Shown here one piece after another: positions 32,907 through 40,659 of a stretch of DNA of 43,613 nt. The position numbers were made by a program, and so were the translations under genes. The notes beneath the pieces are model-generated. The model worked only from the letters and a program-made list of their open reading frames with translations. It did no database searches and had not been told where the DNA came from. Numbering within the stretch: the first letter of the stretch is position 1; each line of letters begins with the position of its first letter. The DNA comes from W0P28-013 sp963621145 (GTDB lineage: Bacteria; Bacteroidota; Bacteroidia; Bacteroidales; Paludibacteraceae): NCBI GenBank assembly GCA_963621145.1, contig CAVFDI010000008.1, positions 1-43,613 on the forward strand, read 5' to 3'.

Positions 32907-33668
32907 TCACGAATATTTTTTTATGCTTCTTGTCCCATTGCATTCAGGATAAGCCGAACAACTCCAAAATGCGTTGCCTGCATTTTTACCTTTTTTTGCC
33001 ATGCGCTTTAGCATAGGCTTACCGCATTTTGGACAAACGGGTGCGCCTTCTTCTACTGATTGCTGTGCTCTCGTGGCTAATCGCTCTGCCGATAGCATCT
33101 CAGAAAAGCCTCCCTCTTGTTTGAAACTTTCAAATTGGCTTACAATTTGTTTTGTGAGCATTAATGTTAGTCGATTGCACAAGATCAAAACGCAGTTTGC
33201 CACTTGTTCGGAGTCATCAGATTGCAGCCATTCGCTGAATTTGCGCTTCTGCTCCAAGATGTGAATGCCGCTCAAATGCTGCACATCGTTAGTGTAAGTT
33301 GGCTTATCAAGCTTGATGAAGCTGACTTTCTTAAATTCTTCTGATTGAATTGACCACGGTACTTTTTCGCCTTGCAGTAACCAATTAACATAGTCGCATG
33401 CTAGTTCTGAAAGACTTGCTCGCGCTACATCTAGCAATTTCATTTCTGTTTCTCTTGATGTAGCATGCCGTGAAACACCTTCGGCAATGTTGGCTTGACC
33501 AGAACGCGCTGCTTGCGTCATTTGATCGAATTGGCGACCGCAAGGATCATTCGTTCGATTCATGAATCGAATACAAAAATCTTGCGTGGCAAGCTGAATG
33601 ATGTTCGCCATCACCCAAGTGTCGAGCCAATAATAGGCTGATGTTGTGTGCAAATCTGGTTGTGACAT
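32907..33668 (-). CDS. Four-helix-bundle protein with topoisomerase-type zinc finger
   Basis: A 253-residue protein of the 'four helix bundle suffix domain' type. Residues about 17-180 resemble the 23S rRNA intervening-sequence four-helix family (GRQFDQMTQAARSGQANIAEG, then ELACDYVNWLL). The C-terminal part (about 208-250) has a C4 zinc finger like those at the end of bacterial topoisomerase I: Cys212, Cys215, Cys237 and Cys243 (CPKCGKPML...CSAYPEC). Nucleic-acid binding is a fair inference; the actual role is unknown. It starts five bases after the M49 peptidase stop codon, so the two are probably translated together. Confidence 0.85.
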   Translation of the reverse strand: MSQPDLHTTSAYYWLDTWVMANIIQLATQDFCIRFMNRTNDPCGRQFDQMTQAARSGQANIAEGVSRHATSRETEMKLLDVARASLSELACDYVNWLLQGEKVPWSIQSEEFKKVSFIKLDKPTYTNDVQHLSGIHILEQKRKFSEWLQSDDSEQVANCVLILCNRLTLMLTKQIVSQFESFKQEGGFSEMLSAERLATRAQQSVEEGAPVCPKCGKPMLKRMAKKGKNAGNAFWSCSAYPECNGTRSIKKYS

Positions 33669-33673
33669 TTTTT

Positions 33674-35716
33674 TTACTTTACCAAATTCCCATACTCTTT
33701 CGAATATCTCAAATGCTGCTCGGCATAGCCTTCGGTGTAGTCCACCTGCATGCCGCAGAATTTGCCATTCTTGTCGAAATCAGCCTTGTAGACGGGATTC
33801 ACAAAGCCTTTGTATGGCGCAATGTTTAACTTGGCATAGCGTTCAAGAACCTCTTTGTGAATATTCAAATCCACTTTCACAGCATAATTTTCTACAATGG
33901 CTTGTGCTGCTGCGTAGTCGCCTGTCGATTTTATGCGCTGAATCTCTGCCAACAACTCGCCAAGGTGTTTCTGTACCAGTTTGTAGTCGTTTATCACCAC
34001 AAAATGTTTGCCATCGCGCTCACGAATCTCGACTGCGCCATCGCCGTCGGCTTGCGATTTCTGATAAACCCAATTGGCAATGAGTTGGCGATTGCGCATG
34101 TGCGCCTCTTCGATGTTTTTGCCAGGCTCGATGCGCGTCAACTGCGTCATCAGACCATTCATAAAGTAGCTGTAATACTGCGCCTCGTAGGCCGAATCGT
34201 TGGGCAGCAAACCGAGTTCAACAATTTTTTTGTCGGCCATGAAATAGAGTCCAAACAAGTCGGCGCGCGCCTCTTCGATGGTGGAACCATAGGCTTTCAG
34301 AGCATCGGGATCGACGCCAGGCAGCAGTTTGCCCGAACCGTGACCGAGACATTCGTGCAGGTCGGTGTGCAGATTGTCGGTCTGATTTTTGTAAGTCGCC
34401 ATCATCTGCACTTCGCGGTCGCTCCACGCAAATTCCTCGGCAAAACCATTGCCACGAGCCGATTCGTCGTATGCCTCGGTGATGTTTTCTATCGTAACCG
34501 ATTTCGAACCGTGAGCCGCGCGAATCCAGTTGGCATTTGGCAGATTGATGCCGATGGGCGTGGTGGGGTAGCAGTCGCCTGCAAGAATGGCGGCGGTTAT
34601 CACTTTGGCCGAAACGCCTTTCACCTTCTCCTTCTTAAATTCGGGTGCAATGGGCGAATGATCCTCGAACCACTGCGCATTGTTGCTGATGGTTTCGGTG
34701 CGTTTGGTGGCTTCTAAATTTTTGAAATTGACAATGCTCTCCCAACTTGCTTTCATGCCGAGCGGATCGCCGTAGGTTTCGGTAAATCCGTTCACAAAAT
34801 CGATTTGCGAAGCGGTGTCGCCCACCCAAAGAATGGCATATTCGTCGAATGTGCGCAGATTGCCCGTGTTGTAGTACTCAATCAATTTCGCGATTACGGC
34901 GCGCTGAGCATCGTTTTCAGCCACATTTTGGGCTTTTTCGAGCCAATAGACTATCTTTTCGATGGCTTCGGAATAGAGTCCGCCAACTTTGTACGTATCT
35001 TCTTGCACCACGCCATCGCGTTTCACAAGTTTGCTGTTCAATCCGTACGAAATCGGCTCTGTGTCGTTCGGATCTTTCATTTTTCCATAGAAATCTTCGG
35101 CTTCGGCTTGCGTCACACCATCGTAGTAGTTGCACGCCGAGGTCTCTATCAGGTCGACACCAGCCGCCTGATTGGTGCGCTTGGCAAGATAGGTCGGATC
35201 GAAAATTACGCGGTCGAGTGTGCTGAGCAGTTCATCGACCGACCCCGCATTTTTCGGCAATTTTTCTGCTGGAAGATTGCGCACTGCGGCATCGAAAAAC
35301 GCCTGCGAAAATTCGGGCGTAAACTTATCGCCAGCATAGTGGTGATGAATGCCATTCGACACCCAAACGCGCTTCAAATAGGTCTCCAACGCTTTGAAAT
35401 CGGCACTTTCGCGATTCTGATTTTCGTCGGTGTAGATGGCTTCAAGAGTCTGGCGCACCAGCAGATTGTATTTGCAGTTTTGGTCGTACATGATGTCGCG
35501 CCCTTGCAGGGCCGCCTCGGTCAGATAATAGAGCATTTCCTGCTGTTTCAGTGTCAGTTTTTCGAGATCTGGCACACGATAACGCAAAATTTCCATGTCG
35601 GCAAAGCGGTCGACTACGTAGTTGAACTCTTCCACGGTGGGAGTTTCGGGCTGTGGCGCACGACCACAAGCCGCAAACGATAAGATGGTAGCCATCATTA
35701 AAAATGTTTTTTTCAT
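33674..35716 (-). CDS. Dipeptidyl peptidase III (M49) lipoprotein
   Basis: A 680-residue zinc peptidase that removes dipeptides from peptide N-termini. The signal peptide has a lipobox at about 14-17 (FAAC-G), which selects the start at 35716 and predicts membrane anchoring. The zinc motif is HECLGH at 454-459, and the third ligand is in EEARAD at 481-486, the spacing known for bacterial M49 enzymes such as the Bacteroides one. The N-terminal lobe follows the family pattern. It heads a minus-strand group with the zinc-finger protein, riboflavin synthase and Wzi-like genes. The promoter box is at 35753. Confidence 0.96.
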   Translation of the reverse strand: MKKTFLMMATILSFAACGRAPQPETPTVEEFNYVVDRFADMEILRYRVPDLEKLTLKQQEMLYYLTEAALQGRDIMYDQNCKYNLLVRQTLEAIYTDENQNRESADFKALETYLKRVWVSNGIHHHYAGDKFTPEFSQAFFDAAVRNLPAEKLPKNAGSVDELLSTLDRVIFDPTYLAKRTNQAAGVDLIETSACNYYDGVTQAEAEDFYGKMKDPNDTEPISYGLNSKLVKRDGVVQEDTYKVGGLYSEAIEKIVYWLEKAQNVAENDAQRAVIAKLIEYYNTGNLRTFDEYAILWVGDTASQIDFVNGFTETYGDPLGMKASWESIVNFKNLEATKRTETISNNAQWFEDHSPIAPEFKKEKVKGVSAKVITAAILAGDCYPTTPIGINLPNANWIRAAHGSKSVTIENITEAYDESARGNGFAEEFAWSDREVQMMATYKNQTDNLHTDLHECLGHGSGKLLPGVDPDALKAYGSTIEEARADLFGLYFMADKKIVELGLLPNDSAYEAQYYSYFMNGLMTQLTRIEPGKNIEEAHMRNRQLIANWVYQKSQADGDGAVEIRERDGKHFVVINDYKLVQKHLGELLAEIQRIKSTGDYAAAQAIVENYAVKVDLNIHKEVLERYAKLNIAPYKGFVNPVYKADFDKNGKFCGMQVDYTEGYAEQHLRYSKEYGNLVK

Positions 35717-35752
35717 TGCTATTTTAGATTTTATTTTTAGTGATTTAACTTG

Positions 35753-35760
35753 CAAAGTTA
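35753..35760 (-). promoter_or_regulatory. -7 box of the M49 peptidase gene
   Basis: Minus-strand TAACTTTG 37 bases before the start codon. The rarA promoter faces the opposite way less than 100 bases away, so the two genes share this divergent region. Confidence 0.65.
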
Positions 35761-35820
35761 CTCTTTTTTTGTCGAATTTGAACGATTTTCTGCGTTTTGG
35801 TTTCTAATTTCTGACCGATT

Positions 35821-35851
35821 TTGTCAAAATCAAAAAAAATCGTTACTTTTG
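35821..35851 (+). promoter_or_regulatory. Promoter of rarA
   Basis: TTG at 35821-35823 and TACTTTTG at 35844-35851, with a 20-base spacer. The start codon is 24 bases downstream. Confidence 0.75.
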
Positions 35852-35874
35852 CAGAATGTAATTCACGCACTATT

Positions 35875-37137
35875 ATGCAGCCTTTAGCGGAGCGTTTGCG
35901 TCCAAAAACGCTCGACGAATACATAGGACAACGCCATCTGGTGGGGCAGGGCGCAGTGCTTCGCAAAATGATAGAGTCGGGACATATCTCGTCGTTCATC
36001 TTGTGGGGGCCGCCTGGCGTGGGCAAAACTACGCTCGCAAAAATCATTGCCAACCAACTCGATCGTCCGTTCTACACGCTCAGTGCCGTTACTTCGGGCG
36101 TGAAAGATGTGCGCGACGTGATTGAAAAAGCCAAACAGACGCGTTTTTTCAACCAAAACAATCCGATTCTCTTCATCGACGAGATTCATCGCTTCAGCAA
36201 ATCGCAGCAAGATTCGCTGCTTGGAGCGGTAGAAAATGGCACTTTCACGCTCATTGGCGCAACCACCGAAAATCCTTCGTTCGAGGTCATCACGCCGTTG
36301 CTTTCGCGCTGCCAAGTGTATGTGCTTCAGCCACTTAGCGACGACGATTTGCTCTCGCTCGCACATCGCGCCATCGAGACCGATACGGAACTGAAACAGC
36401 GAAAAATAACGCTGAACGAGACCGATGCGCTGTTGCGCTACGCTGGTGGCGATGCACGCAAACTGCTCAACATTCTCGAACTTGTGGTGAATGCGCAGCC
36501 CGAAGGCGAAATCAGCATCGACAATGCCACCGTAACCGATCGCCTGCAACAAAACCCGATGGCGTACGACAAAGATGGCGAAATGCACTACGACATCATT
36601 TCGGCGTTCATCAAGAGCATTCGTGGCAGCGACCCCGATGCGGCTATCTATTGGCTTGCACGCATGATTGCAGGTGGCGAAGATCCGAAATTCATCGCGC
36701 GGCGATTGGTAATTTCGGCGGCCGAAGATATTGGACTGGCAAATCCAAATGCTCTGTTGCTAGCGAATGCCTGTTTCGATACCATTCAGAAAATCGGCTG
36801 GCCCGAGGGGCGCATTCCGCTGGCCGAGGCGACCATCTATCTTGCGTCGAGTCCCAAGAGCAATTCTGCCTACTTGGCTATCGATAGCGCGCTGCAAGTG
36901 GTGAACGAAACGGGAAATCTGCCTGTGCCGCTTCATCTGCGCAATGCTCCGACCAAACTGATGAAGTCGCTCAACTACGGCACCGAGTACAAATATCCGC
37001 ACGACTTTCCGAACCATTTTGTGCAGCAGCAATATCAGCCCGATGCGCTTGGTGGAAAACAAATTTGGCAACCTCAACCCAATGCTGCCGAGCAAAAATT
37101 GGCGGAAAATTTGAAGAAACTTAAGCAAATTAACTAA
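35875..37137 (+). CDS. rarA: Replication-associated recombination protein A (MgsA/WRNIP1 family)
   Basis: A 420-residue AAA+ ATPase acting at stalled replication forks. The start at 35875 gives the typical MQPLAERLRPKTLDEYIGQ; the longer frame runs through the promoter. Walker A is GPPGVGKT at 45-52. Walker B is ILFIDEIHRF at 98-107. Sensor 1 is GATTENPSF and the arginine-finger region is LLSRCQVY. The C-terminal MgsA tetramerisation domain contains DAAIYWLARMIAGGEDP and NFGTEYKYPHDFP-like NYGTEYKYPHDF. Length is normal. Confidence 0.96.
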   Translation: MQPLAERLRPKTLDEYIGQRHLVGQGAVLRKMIESGHISSFILWGPPGVGKTTLAKIIANQLDRPFYTLSAVTSGVKDVRDVIEKAKQTRFFNQNNPILFIDEIHRFSKSQQDSLLGAVENGTFTLIGATTENPSFEVITPLLSRCQVYVLQPLSDDDLLSLAHRAIETDTELKQRKITLNETDALLRYAGGDARKLLNILELVVNAQPEGEISIDNATVTDRLQQNPMAYDKDGEMHYDIISAFIKSIRGSDPDAAIYWLARMIAGGEDPKFIARRLVISAAEDIGLANPNALLLANACFDTIQKIGWPEGRIPLAEATIYLASSPKSNSAYLAIDSALQVVNETGNLPVPLHLRNAPTKLMKSLNYGTEYKYPHDFPNHFVQQQYQPDALGGKQIWQPQPNAAEQKLAENLKKLKQIN

Positions 37138-37212
37138 TTACCTAATTTCCAATTATTTAATTAAAAAAAAGACAGCCATCCAAATTTCACCCTTGTGGGA
37201 TTAGGGGGCTAA

Positions 37213-37593
37213 ATGAAATTGAAATCTGCTATGAAACATCTCTCTTTTCTCATCGTCTTCTGTGCCGTGTGTGGCATGGCTTTCGCCCAAGAAAACGACA
37301 GCATCGTCACTGTGCAGCAGGCGCAGGACACGCTTGCGGCGGCGCAGGAACAACCCTATTGCAAATACAAAACTGCGACCTATGGTCAAGCGCGCGCCAT
37401 GGCTTTTCTGCTTAAGCGCGAGTCGAGCGACTGCCGCCGCATGAAACTCGGCAAAAAGTATGTGAAAAACTATCTGCTCACGACCGAACAACTCGGTTGG
37501 CTGACTGATACCTTCATCGATGCCGAAAAAAGCGCTAAATTCCTGAACAAAGTGCAGCGCAAACACTGCTCCGACTGCGAATTGGCGAAGTAA
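37213..37593 (+). CDS. Small exported protein of unknown function
   Basis: A 126-residue protein with a signal peptide cleaved near AFA-Q. The start could be 37213, five bases after GGGGG at 37204-37208, or 37231. The mature part is short and basic, with five cysteines (YCKYKTATYGQ, SSDCRRMKLG, KHCSDCELAK) and a helical middle. No family was recognised. It lies 75 bases after rarA on the same strand and ends before a terminator. Cysteine pairs suggest disulfides in the periplasm, but this is inference. Confidence 0.65.
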   Translation: MKLKSAMKHLSFLIVFCAVCGMAFAQENDSIVTVQQAQDTLAAAQEQPYCKYKTATYGQARAMAFLLKRESSDCRRMKLGKKYVKNYLLTTEQLGWLTDTFIDAEKSAKFLNKVQRKHCSDCELAK

Positions 37594-37621
37594 TTTCCAC
37601 TCTACATTCTTTTTTCTGCAG

Positions 37622-37659
37622 CGACATGCGTAAATGCGTGCCGCTTGTGTCGTTTTTTT
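37622..37659 (+). terminator. Terminator after the small exported protein
   Basis: CGACA (37622-37626) pairs with TGTCG (37648-37652) around a large loop that contains TGCGTAAATGCGT, followed by seven T. From 37660 to 37854 I see AT-rich spacer with a possible but non-canonical TACATTTTG. Confidence 0.7.
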
Positions 37660-37854
37660 GTTAAAATACTGCCAATTTGTCGATAAACGATGCGAATTTT
37701 CGGCTCAAATACTTAATTTTAGCATAAATTGTATAGAATTGTGATTTGTTTATTTCCGTTTGGCATACATTTTGCAAAAAACCGAGTCGAAAGACTTTTC
37801 AATGGTAATTTTTTAGGGTTAAGAGGTAAAAAAAACAATTTAGTATTAGGTTTT

Positions 37855-37861
37855 AAGGAGG
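37855..37861 (+). promoter_or_regulatory. Strong Shine-Dalgarno-like site
   Basis: AAGGAGG seven bases before the ATG at 37869. It is the best match to the anti-SD in this window, where most starts have none. Confidence 0.7.
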
Positions 37862-37868
37862 AAAAAAG

Positions 37869-39146
37869 ATGAAAAAAATGAACGCAAAATTTGCACTGAT
37901 GGCTTTGACTTTGACTTTCACTGTAGCCAACGCACAAAACACCGAAAATGGTCATGTCTATGTCGATCTTGGTTTGCCGAGCGGCTTGAAATGGGCCACT
38001 TGCAATGTCGGCGCCAATACGCCCGAGGAGATGGGTGGCTTCTATGCGTGGGGCGAAACCGAAACGAAAGAGCTGTACGATTGGTCGACTTACAAATTCG
38101 GCACAGAAAATAACTTTTCGCGTTACAACAGCGTAGATGGCAAAACGGTACTTGAACTCGAAGATGACGCAGCAAATGCAAACTGGGGCGGTTCGTGGCG
38201 CATGCCTACTATTGCCGAATTTCAAGAAATTATCGACAATTGCACATGGACGTATAATACCGAAAATGGCGGATACACCGTGACGGGTACAAATGGCAAT
38301 AGCATTTTCTTGCCCCAAACGGGTTATTATTACGGCTCGTCTTTTCAGGGGGATATGGCGGGCTTCTATCGCACAAGCAGTATGAGTGAATATTCTATAT
38401 CTCTGTCGATATATGTTTCACATTGGAATCCTGATTTTGGAATGGGAACTACTTATATCGATGGCATTCAACGCGGCCACGGCATGAGTGTGCGTCCAGT
38501 GTGCATTCCTACAAAATGGTACGACGTTAAAATTGAGACTGTGGAGGGTGGTAGTGTTAAAGCTGATTCTACAAAATTTAGAGAAAACGACGAAGTCACG
38601 CTCGCCATCACGCCAAACGCAGGTTACGATTTTGAATCAGTTTTGGTGAAAAATGGCGAGAACGAAATCGGTGTAACCGACAACAAATTCACAATGCCAG
38701 CGGGCGATGTTACGATTTCGGCTGTGTTTGCACTGAAAGATTACGAAATTGTGGTCGATGCCGTAGAAAATGGCACAATTAGTGTGAAATCGACTTCCGC
38801 AAAAATGAACGAGGAGGTTACCATCGAAGTTTTCCCAGCGGCAGGCTACGAATTGCAATCGCTTTCGGTAAAGAGTGGCGAGAACGAAATTGCCGTTGTC
38901 GACAATAGATTTAAGATGCCAATTGGTGGTGTCGAAATTTCGGCACGCTTCAAACAGCAGACCACAACCGCCATCGAAAACGCAGAATTGAGCGATATTT
39001 TTGCTGAAAATGGTCGCGTCTATTGCGACGATGAATTCAAAATCTACGACATGCTTGGTCGCGATGTTACACGCATGAACGGCTCGCTGCACGGCATTTA
39101 TGTGGTGCGCACAGCCAATCAATCGAAGAAAATGGTGGTTCGGTAA
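37869..39146 (+). CDS. Surface FISUMP-type protein with InlB-like repeats and T9SS-like tail
   Basis: A 425-residue secreted protein. The signal peptide ends near VANA-Q. Residues about 28-215 match the Fibrobacter succinogenes major paralogous domain (YVDLGLPSGLKWATCNVGA, GGSWRMPTIAEFQEI, SVRPVC). Two repeats of about 72 residues at about 218-288 and 292-362 (EGGSVKA...MPAGDVTISAVF and ENGTISV...MPIGGVEISARF) are of the divergent InlB-B/'bacterial repeat' type. The C-terminal 50 residues (KIYDMLGRDV...GIYVVRT...KMVVR) resemble a type IX secretion sorting tail. A cell-surface adhesive role is inferred. It carries an unusually strong Shine-Dalgarno. Confidence 0.9.
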   Translation: MKKMNAKFALMALTLTFTVANAQNTENGHVYVDLGLPSGLKWATCNVGANTPEEMGGFYAWGETETKELYDWSTYKFGTENNFSRYNSVDGKTVLELEDDAANANWGGSWRMPTIAEFQEIIDNCTWTYNTENGGYTVTGTNGNSIFLPQTGYYYGSSFQGDMAGFYRTSSMSEYSISLSIYVSHWNPDFGMGTTYIDGIQRGHGMSVRPVCIPTKWYDVKIETVEGGSVKADSTKFRENDEVTLAITPNAGYDFESVLVKNGENEIGVTDNKFTMPAGDVTISAVFALKDYEIVVDAVENGTISVKSTSAKMNEEVTIEVFPAAGYELQSLSVKSGENEIAVVDNRFKMPIGGVEISARFKQQTTTAIENAELSDIFAENGRVYCDDEFKIYDMLGRDVTRMNGSLHGIYVVRTANQSKKMVVR

Positions 39147-39170
39147 TCCTCTGATTATCAGCACGAAAAT

Positions 39171-39202
39171 AGGCGAGTTCAAACGAACCCGCCTTTTATT
39201 TT
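39171..39202 (+). terminator. Terminator of the FISUMP-type gene
   Basis: AGGCG and GTTC (39171-39180) pair with GAAC and CGCCT (39185-39194), with one mismatch and an AAAC loop, followed by a T-rich tail. Confidence 0.75.
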
Positions 39203-39221
39203 GTCCGAAAAATTGGCACAA

Positions 39222-39322
39222 AAAAAGGTAAGCGACCTATATCGCACCGCTACAACCTCCTACCCTTGCTGCGGTCAAGCCCTGGGGGAGTTCAAAGGGA
39301 GCTGGTCGTATAGGACTTACCC
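39222..39322 (-). ncRNA. ffs: Signal recognition particle RNA, small type
   Basis: The minus strand carries the conserved SRP helix-8 region: GAACTCCCCCAGG, then a CUUG-containing loop, then CCGCAGCAAGGGTAG. The ends pair over a long helix: GGTAAG with CTTACC and CCTATA with TATAGG. The RNA ends at seven U (39227-39221). A TACCTTTG box lies at 39334-39327. The RNA assembles with Ffh to deliver nascent membrane proteins. The apical loop is not the usual GGAA; only the rest of the conserved motif supports the call, but it does so well. Confidence 0.85.
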
Positions 39323-39326
39323 GCTG

Positions 39327-39334
39327 CAAAGGTA
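39327..39334 (-). promoter_or_regulatory. -7 box of the SRP RNA gene
   Basis: Minus-strand TACCTTTG directly before the first base of the SRP helix. Plus-strand 39335-39417 is AT-rich spacer. Confidence 0.8.
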
Positions 39335-39417
39335 CTACTTTTTTCTAATCCAACAAAATTTCTGACTAAAAATTTCACTCAAATCGTCATTTTGCCCAAA
39401 ATCTCACCGAAAAAGAG

Positions 39418-39425
39418 TAATTTTG
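39418..39425 (+). promoter_or_regulatory. -7 box of trxB
   Basis: TAATTTTG, with TTTG at 39391-39394 upstream at slightly long spacing. The distance to the trxB start is unknown because an assembly gap intervenes. Confidence 0.55.
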
Positions 39426-39453
39426 CAAAATAAAAAGTAGCAAGTAACAAGTA

Positions 39454-39513
39454 NNNNNNNNNNNNNNNNNNNNNNNNNNNNNNNNNNNNNNNNNNNNNNN
39501 NNNNNNNNNNNNN
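39454..39513. other. Assembly gap (60 N)
   Basis: Sixty undetermined bases between the trxB promoter box and its start codon. The left edge is a GTAGCAAGTAACAAGTA word repeat, which may explain the assembly break. The true length is unknown. Confidence 0.95.
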
Positions 39514-39533
39514 TTCATTTTTAATTCTTTATT

Positions 39534-40472
39534 ATGAAAGAACGCATAAGGTGTCTTATAATCGGTTCAGGGCCAGCAGGTTACACTGCGGCTATATATG
39601 CAGGTCGCGCCAATCTTCAACCTGTTGTTTACGAGGGAATGCAGCCTGGCGGACAGCTCACGCAGACCACCGAGGTGGAGAATTTTCCGGGCTATCCCGA
39701 GGGCGTCGATGCCAACATGATGATGGCCGATTTTCGTGCGCAAGCCGAACGTTTCGGTGCTGACATTCGCTATGGCGAGGTTACTTCGGTCGATTTTTCG
39801 TGCAACCCAAAGCAGGTTGTGATCGATGGCGAAATCGCGCTCGAGGCCGATGCGGTGATTATTGCCACGGGTGCTTCGGCAAAATATCTCGGAATTGACG
39901 ACGAAAAACGTTTTGCTGGCAAGGGCGTGTCGGCTTGTGCCACATGCGACGGATTTTTCTACCGCAAAAAACGCGTGGCGGTGGTTGGTGGCGGCGATAC
40001 CGCTTGCGAAGAGGCTATTTATCTGGCTGGCTTGTGCGAAAAAGTCTACTTGATTGTGCGCAAACCGTTTCTTCGTGCTTCGAAAATTATGCAAGATCGT
40101 GTGCTGAACACCGCCAACATCGAGGTTTTATTCGAACATAACACCGTCTGCTTGCTAGGCAACGATTGCGTGGAAGGCGTTCGTTTGGTGCATCGCAAAG
40201 GCGAACCCGACGAGTCGATGGTCGACATCAAAATCGATGGATTCTTCCTTGCCATTGGGCATCACCCGAATTCGGAGGTGTTCAAACCATACATTGAGAC
40301 TGATGAACAGGGCTACATCAAGACTTTCCCAGCCGAGACACCGCGAACCAATGTGGCTGGCGTGTTTGCTGCTGGCGATGTGGCTGATCCAATCTATCGT
40401 CAGGCTGTGGTGGCTGCTGGAAGCGGTTGCAAAGCCGCCATCGAAGCGGAAAAATACTTGAAAACAATTTAA
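39534..40472 (+). CDS. trxB: Thioredoxin-disulfide reductase
   Basis: A 312-residue flavoprotein that passes electrons from NADPH to thioredoxin. The FAD-binding GSGPAG is at 11-16. The redox-active CATC is at 135-138. The NADPH-binding GGGDTA follows near residue 150. The C-terminal FAD motif is GVFAAGDVADPIYRQ. Length is standard for the low-molecular-weight type. The start lies 20 bases after an assembly gap, and the family N-terminus is complete. Confidence 0.97.
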   Translation: MKERIRCLIIGSGPAGYTAAIYAGRANLQPVVYEGMQPGGQLTQTTEVENFPGYPEGVDANMMMADFRAQAERFGADIRYGEVTSVDFSCNPKQVVIDGEIALEADAVIIATGASAKYLGIDDEKRFAGKGVSACATCDGFFYRKKRVAVVGGGDTACEEAIYLAGLCEKVYLIVRKPFLRASKIMQDRVLNTANIEVLFEHNTVCLLGNDCVEGVRLVHRKGEPDESMVDIKIDGFFLAIGHHPNSEVFKPYIETDEQGYIKTFPAETPRTNVAGVFAAGDVADPIYRQAVVAAGSGCKAAIEAEKYLKTI

Positions 40473-40480
40473 TTTCAAAT

Positions 40481-40536
40481 TTCAGATTTCAGATTTCAGA
40501 TTTCAAATTACGCGTGATAGAAAGACGGTGCGTAAT
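40481..40536. repeat. 7-bp tandem repeat and inverted repeat after trxB
   Basis: ATTTCAG recurs with a 7-base period at 40481-40507. It is followed by the inverted pair ATTACGC (40507-40513) and GCGTAAT (40530-40536), which could end the trxB transcript. The rest of the gap to 40659 is word-repeat spacer. Confidence 0.6.
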
Positions 40537-40659
40537 ATTCAAATTTTCAAGTAAATAGAAGCAGCGCGAAGCGCAACCAGAAATCTAGAAATTAGAAATA
40601 GTTTTGTTGCCGCACGGACTCTGAATAAACCGTTAAACTTATCAACTCATCAACTAGAC

